Shown one piece after another: positions 1 to 5,371 of a stretch of 6,657 nt of DNA. Every line of letters begins with the position of its first letter. Positions within the stretch are counted from its first letter, which is position 1. Made by a program: the position numbers and the translations under genes. The stretch is from SFTH01 sp963643985 (GTDB lineage: Bacteria; Bacillota; Clostridia; Christensenellales; Aristaeellaceae). The DNA lies in assembly GCA_963643985.1 (NCBI GenBank), contig CAVINP010000103.1:1-6657 (forward strand). The letters run 5' to 3'. The notes under the pieces are model-generated. The model was not told where the DNA came from and made no database searches. It worked only from the letters and a program-made list of their open reading frames with translations.

Positions 1-10
1 GACTAAAAAT

Positions 11-60
11 CGTCAAAAGGCAGTGGGGAACGATGTGTTCCCGCACTGCCTTTTGACTTT
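11..60. terminator. Bidirectional intrinsic terminator
   Basis: Positions 12-25 (GTCAAAAGGCAGTG) pair perfectly with 44-57 (CACTGCCTTTTGAC). The stem continues with GGGAAC (26-31) against GTTCCC (37-42), leaving a 5-nt loop and one bulged G at 43. The outer stem has an A-tract on the left and a T-tract on the right, followed by GACTTT, so it reads as a rho-independent terminator in both directions. The left flank also gives T-rich sequence on the minus strand. It begins 3 nt beyond the stop codon of the minus-strand ORF at 60-227, so it probably ends the leftward kinase/aldolase operon. Confidence 0.85.
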
Positions 61-227
61 CAGTGTATCCTTATCTTCCTGTATTGTTCATAGGGGAAAT
101 CTCCCGCCTCACGGGCGATCCGGATGCCCGCGCAGTTGACCGGTATGTCCGGAGAGCTGCCCGGCAGTGCCGGCGCCTGATCAAAGGCCGGCTTGCGCTG
201 TGTGTGATCGTACAGGTCCGCACACAC
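60..227 (-). CDS. Possible small ORF (55 aa), unrecognised, last gene of the leftward operon or a gene remnant
   Basis: From GTG at 225-227 this reads 55 codons and stops with TGA at 60-62. The product begins (V/M)CADLYDHTQRKPAF and ends REAGDFPYEQYRKIRIH. I do not recognise it, and I see no signal peptide or membrane segment. Three things favour it over a chance ORF. Codon third positions are G/C-rich like the neighbouring genes. AGAGGA (on the minus strand, 235-240) lies 7 nt before the GTG. The stop is only 3 nt from the strong terminator at 12-57. It begins 38 nt after the ancestral rhamnulokinase stop (266-268). The frame stays open upstream to about 320, but that part enters the inserted element, so the longer version is unlikely. 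It may instead be the surviving 3' end of a decayed gene. Confidence 0.3.
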   Translation of the reverse strand: MCADLYDHTQRKPAFDQAPALPGSSPDIPVNCAGIRIAREAGDFPYEQYRKIRIH

Positions 228-265
228 GGCAGGTTCCTCTGCCGAGACGCAAACGTGAGCCCTTT

Positions 266-268
266 TTA
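266..268 (-). other. Ancestral stop codon of the rhamnulokinase gene
   Basis: If the element at 280-437 and one 8-bp duplication copy are removed, the kinase frame continues from ATT (isoleucine, 438-440) through CAA (Gln, 269-271) to TAA at 266-268. The pre-insertion protein would therefore have been 495 aa ending in REQFIQ. This is reconstructed from the sequence; an uninserted relative would confirm it. Confidence 0.75.
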
Positions 269-271
269 TTG

Positions 272-279
272 AATAAACT
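272..279. repeat. Left copy of 8-bp target-site duplication
   Basis: AATAAACT here is repeated directly at 438-445, exactly flanking the inverted-repeat element at 280-437. The next base is G in both copies, so the duplication could be counted as 9 bp with the element starting at 281. Confidence 0.8.
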
Positions 280-437
280 GGTTCTTCACGGAAACCTGGG
301 GGATTGATCAACCCCACCACCGCTCACGCGGTTCCCCTCCCCTTTCAGGGGAGGCAAGGCCCTGGCTCCCCTGAAAGGGGAGCTGGCAGCGAAGCTGACT
401 GAGGGGTTGGTAGCCCCCCAGAAAAACGTGAAGAGCC
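280..437. mobile_element. 158-bp MITE-like element with terminal inverted repeats, inserted in rhaB
   Basis: The two ends are inverted copies of about 23 bp with 17 matches: GG(T/C)TCTTCACG, a divergent 5-bp stretch, then CTGGGGG (280-302 against 415-437). The element is flanked by an intact 8-bp direct duplication, AATAAACT. Inside is a nested set of hairpins: CAACCCC (309-315) facing GGGGTTG (403-409), ACCGC/GCGGT (319-332), CTCCCCT-TTC-AGGGGAG (337-353) and its exact reverse complement (366-382), and CAGC-GAA-GCTG (387-397). It encodes no transposase, so it must have been moved in trans. GG-starting ends with 8-bp duplications resemble the ISL3 family as I remember it; that assignment is tentative. 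The nested hairpin core resembles a repeat I recall as abundant in Clostridia genomes. Confidence 0.85.
337..382. repeat. Paired hairpin core of the MITE
   Basis: Two 17-bp self-complementary units, CTCCCCTTTCAGGGGAG at 337-353 and CTCCCCTGAAAGGGGAG at 366-382, are exact reverse complements of each other. They can form two small stem-loops or one long stem. In RNA from the leftward operon they would lie at the end of the kinase message and could act as a 3' stabiliser or weak terminator, though no T-tract follows. Confidence 0.75.
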
Positions 438-1919
438 AATAAACTGCTCCCGAAACTTCAGCATCTCAAGATATGCCCCGTAGGCAGCGTCCCAGGCTTC
501 CGTTTCCTTTGGCAGATATTCGTCCGTGTCAAATGAGTGCGCCACGACATCTCTGAGCTGATTGATGTCGGCGATTTCGCCGTCACGCACTGCCTGCAGC
601 AGCACGTTGCCCGTACAGGCCGCCTCAACCGGTCCGCAGCGAACAGGCCTTCGGATGGCAGAGGCAATAAAGCGGTTCAGCAGGCGATTGCGGCAGGGGC
701 CGCCGATGACGCGAAGCGCACTCAATTCATGCCCCAGAATGTTTTCCAGCTGCGCAAATACCATGCGGCAGCGCAGTGCCATGCTCTCGTAGACGCAGCG
801 GGCGATTTCGCCGACCGTTTCGGGAAGGTGCTGACGGGTTTCCCTGCAAAATTGCCGTATGCGGCCGATCATGTCGCCGCCGGCAGTGAACTGCATTTCT
901 TCAAGATTAACCACAGCTGCGAACGCGGGCGCACTTTCCGCCAGACGCACCACGTCGTCCCAGCACTGCACCGATCCGTCTGCCAGCCAGCGATCGTAGC
1001 AGCGCTGGATGGCCCACATGCCCATTGTATTTTTGAGCAGGCGCGTATTGCCGGTCACGCCGCCCTCATTGGCGAAGTTATCACGCATGGCACGTTCGCT
1101 GAGCAAGGGCGCATCGCATTCCGCGCCGATCATGATCCACGTTCCGCCGGACATGAATGCCTCGTTTTTTTGCAGCGGGGCGGCCGCAATGGCGGAGGCC
1201 GTATCGTGGCAGGCCGTGGGCACAAAGGCGATATCGTCGTATCCCGTGAGCTTTCGGACGGCAGGCAGCAATGCAAAGCTGCGCCGGGCGGCGGGGATAA
1301 TCGGACGGAGTATATCGGGGTTCATGCCGTTTTCACTGAGCAAACCCGTATCCCACTGCATGCTGCCGGGTTTGCAGAGCATGCTCGTGGAGGCAATGGT
1401 GTATTCGTTGTACGCCTCACCGGTCAGTGCGTAGGCGAGGGCACAGGGCAGCATCAGCAGCATCTGTGCATTTTCCAGGGCAACATCGCCCTCCAGCCGG
1501 CGCTCGCGCAGTTGGAAAAGGGTGTTGCCGGGAATCAGTTGTATGCCCGTTCGCCTGTAGAGCGCCTCGGGAGAATAGACATTCGTCAGGCTGCGCAGCC
1601 CCTCCGCACGGGTCTCACGCGTGCAGCGGCAACCGTCCAGCATATGCCCGTTGCGGTCGTAGAGCACATAATCCGTCCCCCAGGCGTCGATGCCGACGCT
1701 CACGAGCGGCAGCCGCTCTGCCGCACACTTCTGCAGTGTGTCCGTGACGGCGGCATAGAGGCGCAGAAAATCCCAGTAGCACTGACTGTTCAGCTTGACG
1801 TAGCCGTTGGCGAAGCGATGGATTTCCCGAAGCCGGATGCGCTCACCGTCAAAGCTGCCCAGGTAGCCGCGACCGCTGCCGGAACCGAAGTCCATCGCCA
1901 GGTAATTTCGACTCTGCAT
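345..1919 (-). CDS. rhaB: Rhamnulokinase-type FGGY carbohydrate kinase with element-derived C-terminal tail
   Basis: This cytoplasmic FGGY-family kinase is expected to transfer phosphate from ATP to the C1 hydroxyl of L-rhamnulose or a related ketose. The first phosphate loop is DFGSGSGR (residues 10-17), close to the rhamnulokinase DxGASSGR. SVGIDAWGTDYVL lies at 74-86. The catalytic-base motif is HDTASA at 238-243, with Asp239 equivalent to Asp237 of E. coli RhaB. GGTW at 258-261 and IGGPCRNRLLNRF at 405-417 with GPVEAACTGN at 429-438 form the nucleotide-binding end. The second Gly-rich motif is GGP rather than GGG. The ATG at 1917-1919 has GGAGGGG (minus strand, 1923-1929) in front of it, overlapping the stop of the upstream aldolase gene by two bases of spacing, so the two are co-transcribed and probably coupled. 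Residues 495-524 are translated from the MITE; without it the protein would be 495 aa. The fold is complete before the tail, so activity is probably kept. Substrate could be rhamnulose, fuculose or another ketose. Confidence 0.92.
   Translation of the reverse strand: MQSRNYLAMDFGSGSGRGYLGSFDGERIRLREIHRFANGYVKLNSQCYWDFLRLYAAVTDTLQKCAAERLPLVSVGIDAWGTDYVLYDRNGHMLDGCRCTRETRAEGLRSLTNVYSPEALYRRTGIQLIPGNTLFQLRERRLEGDVALENAQMLLMLPCALAYALTGEAYNEYTIASTSMLCKPGSMQWDTGLLSENGMNPDILRPIIPAARRSFALLPAVRKLTGYDDIAFVPTACHDTASAIAAAPLQKNEAFMSGGTWIMIGAECDAPLLSERAMRDNFANEGGVTGNTRLLKNTMGMWAIQRCYDRWLADGSVQCWDDVVRLAESAPAFAAVVNLEEMQFTAGGDMIGRIRQFCRETRQHLPETVGEIARCVYESMALRCRMVFAQLENILGHELSALRVIGGPCRNRLLNRFIASAIRRPVRCGPVEAACTGNVLLQAVRDGEIADINQLRDVVAHSFDTDEYLPKETEAWDAAYGAYLEMLKFREQFIGSSRFSGGLPTPQSASLPAPLSGEPGPCLP
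438..445. repeat. Right copy of 8-bp target-site duplication
   Basis: AATAAACT matches 272-279 exactly. On the minus strand it encodes part of Phe493-Ile494, the last native kinase residues before the element-derived tail begins with Gly495. Confidence 0.8.
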
Positions 1920-1930
1920 CTGCCCCTCCG

Positions 1931-3211
1931 TCAGTGGCCGTTGGCCTCTGCCATCTGAGCGGCGGTGAGCGGATGCGGCTCCTTTTTGCTGATGGCAATC
2001 TGGTGCATCGTCATGGCCGAGAATTCAGCCACCTCGAGCTTGTCGAAGGCGAGCAGCGGGTTGACATCCGCAAGCAGTATGCCCAGATTGTTCAGCACGG
2101 CAAACGGGCATTCGCTGTGCAGGTGTTCGGCAATTTCGGCCTTGCCGCCGATGAGCATCCCGAAGGGAATATCGACGCAGCCGCGCAGCACGCCGCAGGC
2201 TTCCGGCGCGATGTCCACCGCCATGCGCTGATTGCAGACGGCATAGGTGGCGGCATAGACGGGCGCGGCGATAATGACGGAATTGAACCCGGGATGCCTG
2301 CGATAGATCGCGCGATGAATTTCCCAGGTGGCATCGGGCAGACGCTCGGCAGCATCGCCGTCGACGAGCACGAAGTCCTGCGGCTCGATGTCGCAGTTGT
2401 CCTTCTCCGCGGGCGATATCAGAAAAACGTTGTCGTGCACGCGGGCAGAGATTACGCCGAAGGATCCGGTGAAGAGCTGCCGGCGGTAGGCCCTGCGGGA
2501 GAGATTGGACAGCTGCTCGCGCAGCGCCAATTCACGTTCGGACGGCGCAGACGCCGTCATCGGGGCCGGCGCAGTGACGGAGGCGTTGTAGGCATCCACC
2601 TGCTCGGATGTGAGGGCACAGGGTGTGCCGATCGTGTTGGCATGGAGCGCGATGCGCGCGTTGAAGTCAAACAGCTCGAACCGGCAAAAAGCGTCCGTGA
2701 GGCCGACCCTGCTGGCCAGGAATGCGGCATGGTTTTTCAGCACGGCGGTGGAAACATCGGGCGCGGAATCAAAGGCACGCTCGACACAGTCCACCAGCGC
2801 CATCGAGCCGGATTTGGCGTATTCCGCCAGCGCGGGCCGTCCGACCGCGTTACAGACGGTCGGCGTAAGCAGCGTATCGCCGGTGTCGTGAAGCACGCTC
2901 ATGGTGACCATGGCGGGTGCATGCGCGTGCAGCACGGCGCGGTATTCCGGATGCTTCTGCATGATGCGACCGTGTATTCTGTATTCGGAGGTCGGCTTCC
3001 ATTTGCCGATGCATTTCCCGTCGGGCTGTACCTTGACGATATCGTCGCGCGTGAGGCTTCCCTTGTCGATACCGGAAGGGGAGACCCACATATTGCCGTC
3101 CGGGTCCATAACGGACAGATTGCCTCCGGTCAGGGATGTCAGCTTGCAGTCATAGAGGCGGCGCATAACCCTGCAAATCAGGTCAGCGGGGTGCATATAC
3201 TTCTCATTCAT
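1931..3211 (-). CDS. Tandem-domain class II aldolase/adducin protein with a degenerate second domain
   Basis: This 426-aa protein contains two FucA/RhaD-like class II aldolase domains. Domain 1 (about 5-195) is intact: TGGNLS at 28-33, TSEYRIH with catalytic Glu76, the zinc pair His95/His97 in LHAHAPA, and the third ligand His161 in LKNHAAF. It should cleave a ketose 1-phosphate to dihydroxyacetone phosphate and an aldehyde. A linker rich in Ala, Thr and Pro (about 200-225) leads to domain 2 (about 228-405), which keeps the fold outline (TGSFGVIS, EIHRAIYRRHP) but has Thr295, Ile314, Ala316 and Leu376 where the Glu and three His should be. That domain is probably structural, or completes a neighbouring active site. 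The ATG at 3209-3211 follows GGAGGG (minus, 3220-3225) with 8-nt spacing. The rhaB ATG lies 11 nt downstream of its stop, implying an operon in which this protein cleaves the kinase product. Single-domain FucA/RhaD are about 215-275 aa, so this is close to a doubled length. Confidence 0.88.
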   Translation of the reverse strand: MNEKYMHPADLICRVMRRLYDCKLTSLTGGNLSVMDPDGNMWVSPSGIDKGSLTRDDIVKVQPDGKCIGKWKPTSEYRIHGRIMQKHPEYRAVLHAHAPAMVTMSVLHDTGDTLLTPTVCNAVGRPALAEYAKSGSMALVDCVERAFDSAPDVSTAVLKNHAAFLASRVGLTDAFCRFELFDFNARIALHANTIGTPCALTSEQVDAYNASVTAPAPMTASAPSERELALREQLSNLSRRAYRRQLFTGSFGVISARVHDNVFLISPAEKDNCDIEPQDFVLVDGDAAERLPDATWEIHRAIYRRHPGFNSVIIAAPVYAATYAVCNQRMAVDIAPEACGVLRGCVDIPFGMLIGGKAEIAEHLHSECPFAVLNNLGILLADVNPLLAFDKLEVAEFSAMTMHQIAISKKEPHPLTAAQMAEANGH

Positions 3212-3219
3212 ATTTATAT

Positions 3220-3225
3220 CCCTCC
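3220..3225 (-). promoter_or_regulatory. Ribosome binding site of the class II aldolase gene
   Basis: The minus strand reads GGAGGG, 8 nt before the ATG at 3209-3211. It fixes the start of the leftward operon's first gene. Confidence 0.7.
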
Positions 3226-3249
3226 GAGCATAATGTCATTTTAAGAAGT

Positions 3250-3277
3250 ATGATATCCGAAATCGAAAAAATGTAAA
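3250..3277 (-). promoter_or_regulatory. Candidate sigma-70/SigA promoter for the leftward operon
   Basis: On the minus strand, TTTACA (3272-3277, 5 of 6 to TTGACA) is followed after 16 bp by TATCAT (3250-3255, 5 of 6 to TATAAT). Transcription would begin near 3243, about 30 nt before the aldolase ATG. A-tracts lie directly upstream. This was found by eye and not mapped. Confidence 0.45.
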
Positions 3278-3279
3278 TG

Positions 3280-3306
3280 AAAAAAGCTCCGAAAATAGTT
3301 TAAAAA
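3280..3306. promoter_or_regulatory. Phased A-tracts upstream of the leftward promoter
   Basis: A-tracts of 4-6 A are centred near 3282.5, 3293.5 and 3304, so spaced by 11 and 10.5 bp. That spacing is expected to curve DNA, and the position just upstream of the -35 box could act like an UP element. This is suggestive only, since the region is A/T-rich overall. Confidence 0.3.
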
Positions 3307-3316
3307 TATGACCTGT
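3302..3316 (-). promoter_or_regulatory. Left copy of inverted 15-bp site (candidate regulator site)
   Basis: AAAAATATGACCTGT matches the reverse complement of 3446-3460 at 14 of 15 positions, with an 8-bp GC-containing core TGACCTGT. The two copies point outward in opposite directions between the divergent operons. The core also begins a small hairpin, CCTG-TAG-CAGG (3312-3322). I do not recognise the binding family, and no regulator gene is in the window. Confidence 0.45.
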
Positions 3317-3445
3317 AGCAGGCATGAGCTCCGCTGCCGTGCATTCCGGAAGGAGGAAACTGCCGGACTTTGTGTCGCCGTCAAGCCGCGTGAAGCGGGA
3401 AAATATCGGCCGTTTTCACGAATAAAGGCTATAAAAATCAAACGA

Positions 3446-3460
3446 ACAGGTCATTTTTTT
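3446..3460 (+). promoter_or_regulatory. Right copy of inverted 15-bp site (candidate regulator site)
   Basis: ACAGGTCATTTTTTT is the inverted partner of 3302-3316. It ends 3 nt before the candidate -35 box of the rightward operon. The 8-bp cores are 137 bp apart centre to centre, close to 13 helical turns, which would place both on one DNA face and suit looping or co-regulation of the two operons. Confidence 0.45.
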
Positions 3461-3462
3461 GA

Positions 3463-3470
3463 ATGTACAT
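3463..3470. promoter_or_regulatory. Palindrome over the rightward -35 region
   Basis: ATGTACAT is a perfect 8-bp palindrome covering the candidate -35 hexamer TGTACA. It could be a repressor half-operator or simply the promoter element. There is little to distinguish the two. Confidence 0.25.
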
Positions 3471-3492
3471 CGTTCATAAAAGATGCTAATAT
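3464..3492 (+). promoter_or_regulatory. Candidate extended -10 promoter for the rightward operon
   Basis: TGTACA (3464-3469, 4 of 6 to TTGACA) is followed after 17 bp by TAATAT (3487-3492), which is preceded by TG with one spacer base (3484-3486) as in extended -10 promoters. Transcription would start near 3499, giving a leader of about 44 nt. The stretch ATATTCA (3489-3495) can pair with TGAATAT (3512-3518) in the early leader. Confidence 0.35.
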
Positions 3493-3528
3493 TCAGCTAC
3501 CGGAAGAAACTTGAATATCGAATCAAAC

Positions 3529-3533
3529 GGAGG
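3529..3533 (+). promoter_or_regulatory. Ribosome binding site that decides the DeoC-family aldolase start
   Basis: GGAGG lies 9 nt before the ATG at 3543 and directly abuts an in-frame ATG at 3534. The 3534 ATG is too close to be used with this site, and the still earlier ATG at 3483 has no such site and would fall within the candidate promoter. The 3543 start also aligns catalytic residues to within one of E. coli DeoC numbering. Confidence 0.75.
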
Positions 3534-3542
3534 ATGGCTTCA

Positions 3543-4286
3543 ATGGCAGACATTCGTACGATGACCCGGGCAGAAATTGCCAAGTATCTTGACTATTCCT
3601 TTGTGCTTGATCCGGCAGATACCGAAGAGGTGTACCGCAAGTACATCGAAGAGACCAAGCAGTACAAGTTCGGTGCAATTTGCCTGCTGCCGTACCGTAT
3701 TCCGCTGGTCGTGGCCGAGATCGGCGATTACTGCAAGGAAAACAACATCAGGATCGGCGGACCCGTGGGTTTCCCCTACGGCCAGAATTTCACCTCCGTC
3801 AAGGTGCATGAGGCGCTGGAACTGGTCAGGATCGGTGCTACCCAGCTGGACATGGCGACCAACGTTGCAGCCCTCAAGGAAAAGAAATATGACTACTACC
3901 GCAATGAGCTTGCAGAGCTGGCCAAGATCGGCAAGGACTACGGCGTGATGACCAAGGCCATCATACAGGTCGGCCATCTTACCGACGAAGAGATCAAGAT
4001 CGCCACCCGTCTCGTGGCCGAGTCCGGTGTGGATCAGGTCAAGACGGCGACCGGCCTGAACACGCCCTATCGCCCGAACTACAACGACATGCTGCTGATG
4101 AAGAGCGTTCTGGATGAGATGGGCGATTCCACGCACTGCCGCATGAAGTCCACCACTTCCAGCCTGCCCGAGGTCTACACCTTCATTGCCATGGGCTGCG
4201 ATTCCATCGGCACGGGCGCAGGCCCAGAGATCGTTGAGAAGCTCCCGATCTATCAGAAACTGTATTGGGGCGAGAGCGACAAGTAA
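3543..4286 (+). CDS. DeoC-family class I aldolase (deoxyribose-phosphate aldolase-like) with altered phosphate pocket
   Basis: This 247-aa TIM-barrel aldolase belongs to the DeoC/DERA family, which uses a lysine Schiff base to split 2-deoxyribose 5-phosphate into glyceraldehyde 3-phosphate and acetaldehyde. With the start at 3543, key residues fall at nearly E. coli positions: Cys47 (ICLLP), Asp103 (QLDMATN), Schiff-base Lys167 (QVKTATG) and Lys202 (RMKSTTSS). VGFPYG lies at 75-80. What differs is the phosphate site. The E. coli GGVR segment after the second lysine is TSSL here (205-208), and the paired serines near the C-terminus are replaced by Gly225-Ala226 in SIGTGAG. The chemistry should be kept, but substrate binding probably is not that of standard DeoC. 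It is first in a three-gene operon, 24 nt before the dehydrogenase. With the PfkB kinase downstream it could serve deoxyribose use, but a different deoxy or sugar phosphate is equally plausible. Confidence 0.88.
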   Translation: MADIRTMTRAEIAKYLDYSFVLDPADTEEVYRKYIEETKQYKFGAICLLPYRIPLVVAEIGDYCKENNIRIGGPVGFPYGQNFTSVKVHEALELVRIGATQLDMATNVAALKEKKYDYYRNELAELAKIGKDYGVMTKAIIQVGHLTDEEIKIATRLVAESGVDQVKTATGLNTPYRPNYNDMLLMKSVLDEMGDSTHCRMKSTTSSLPEVYTFIAMGCDSIGTGAGPEIVEKLPIYQKLYWGESDK

Positions 4287-4294
4287 GAAATTAA

Positions 4295-4300
4295 AAGGAG
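4295..4300 (+). promoter_or_regulatory. Ribosome binding site of the dehydrogenase gene
   Basis: AAGGAG lies 10 nt before the ATG at 4311 in the 24-nt gap after the aldolase stop, which supports translation from one polycistronic message. Confidence 0.65.
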
Positions 4301-4310
4301 ACAGATCACC

Positions 4311-5363
4311 ATGAAGTATGAAAAGAATGTTGCGGCACTCTGCACCGGCCTGGAGCAGATGGAAGTCGGCGAAGTGCCGATGCCGAAAGTCGGCCCGGAC
4401 GATGTGTTGATCGATGTCGAATACTGCGGCATCTGCGGTTCGGATGCAAACTGGTATGTGCACGGCGAACTGGTGCACAAGGCGCCCGATCTCTATCCCT
4501 ACGTTCTGGGACATGAGTTTGCCGGCAGGGTGGTCGAGATCGGCGAGAACGTCAAGAGCCTGAAAGCCGGAGACCGCGTGACTGCCGAACCCGGCAAGAC
4601 CTGCGGCAAGTGCAAGTGGTGCATGTCCGGCAAGTACAACCTCTGCCCGAACGTTGTCTTCCTTTCCGCACCCAAGGAGCCCGGCGCCATGTGCCGCTAT
4701 GTTGCACATCCGGAAAAGCTCTGTTTCAAGCTGCCCGAGAACGTCTCCACCCTCAGCGGCGCACTGATCGAGCCCTTCTGCGTGGGCCTGCACGCGGTGG
4801 AAGTGGGCGAGGTTACCCCTGCCAAGACCGCACTGATTTTCGGCGCGGGCTGCATCGGCCTGATGGTGCTCACGGCGGCAAGGCTCTACAATGCCAACAA
4901 GATCATCGTGGTGGACATGTTTGACGACAAACTTGCCAAGGCCAAGGAACTGGGCGCTTATGCGGTCATCAATTCCAAGACCGAGGATGTCGCGGCAAGG
5001 GTACGTGAGCTCACCGACGGCATGGGCGTGGATATCGCATTTGAGGCCACCGGCACCCGCATCTGCACGCAGCTGTGTGAAGACGTGGTGGCTCCCGGCG
5101 GCGTCATCACGCTGGTCGGCTGCTCTCATGAGCCGATTCCCTACGATTTCTACCGCATTCAGGAGCACGAGATTCAGGTTCGCCCGATCTTCCGCTACAG
5201 GAACGATTATCCCATCGCCGTGGACGCACTCGCAACCGGCAAGGTGAACCTGGAGCAGTTCGTGACGTCCATGTTCCCGATCGAGCAGGCCAAGCAGGCC
5301 TTTGAGACGGCGGTTCATGACAAGCAGAACAACATCAAGGTCATGATCAGGATTCACGATTGA
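4311..5363 (+). CDS. Zinc-dependent medium-chain dehydrogenase, sorbitol/polyol dehydrogenase type
   Basis: This 350-aa cytoplasmic MDR-family enzyme probably oxidises a secondary hydroxyl of a polyol or sugar to a ketone with NAD+. Catalytic zinc ligands are Cys42 (ICGSD), His68-Glu69 (LGHEFAG) and Glu154 (ALIEPFCVGLHAV). The structural zinc site is complete, with Cys98, Cys101, Cys104 and Cys112 in CGKCKWCMSGKYNLC. The Rossmann loop is FGAGCIGLM (177-185), and Asp202 at the end of the next strand (IIVVDM) favours NAD over NADP. Length is usual for the sorbitol/threonine/xylitol dehydrogenase group; the exact substrate cannot be read from the sequence. The stop (5361-5363) overlaps the ribosome binding site of the kinase gene that follows. 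In context it would make a ketose for the kinase and aldolase, or run in reverse to dispose of reducing power. Confidence 0.9.
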   Translation: MKYEKNVAALCTGLEQMEVGEVPMPKVGPDDVLIDVEYCGICGSDANWYVHGELVHKAPDLYPYVLGHEFAGRVVEIGENVKSLKAGDRVTAEPGKTCGKCKWCMSGKYNLCPNVVFLSAPKEPGAMCRYVAHPEKLCFKLPENVSTLSGALIEPFCVGLHAVEVGEVTPAKTALIFGAGCIGLMVLTAARLYNANKIIVVDMFDDKLAKAKELGAYAVINSKTEDVAARVRELTDGMGVDIAFEATGTRICTQLCEDVVAPGGVITLVGCSHEPIPYDFYRIQEHEIQVRPIFRYRNDYPIAVDALATGKVNLEQFVTSMFPIEQAKQAFETAVHDKQNNIKVMIRIHD

Positions 5364-5371
5364 GGTGGCGT

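Noticed and set aside
537..1958. 473-codon open frame on the plus strand
   Set aside because: It lies antisense to the rhamnulokinase gene, which carries all FGGY motifs; the plus-strand product is Gln/His/Ala-rich with no recognisable domain.
1934..3244. 436-codon open frame on the plus strand
   Set aside because: Antisense shadow of the class II aldolase gene, a by-product of GC-rich codon third positions.
3391..3405. Catabolite-repression (cre) like sequence TGAAGCGGGAAAAT
   Set aside because: It is one base short of the expected TGWAANCGNTNWCW arrangement and not palindromic, so I do not call it.
3308..3514. 68-codon frame in the divergent region starting ATG at 3308
   Set aside because: No ribosome binding site, overlaps the candidate regulatory sites and promoter, and has mixed composition without a coding look.
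3483..3542. Earlier starts (ATG 3483 or 3534) for the DeoC-family aldolase
   Set aside because: 3483 lies within the candidate promoter and lacks a ribosome binding site; 3534 directly abuts GGAGG. Start at 3543 has ideal spacing.
3540..5357. 605-codon open frame on the minus strand spanning two genes
   Set aside because: It runs antisense through both the DeoC-family aldolase and the dehydrogenase and has no family features, whereas both sense proteins have complete motifs.
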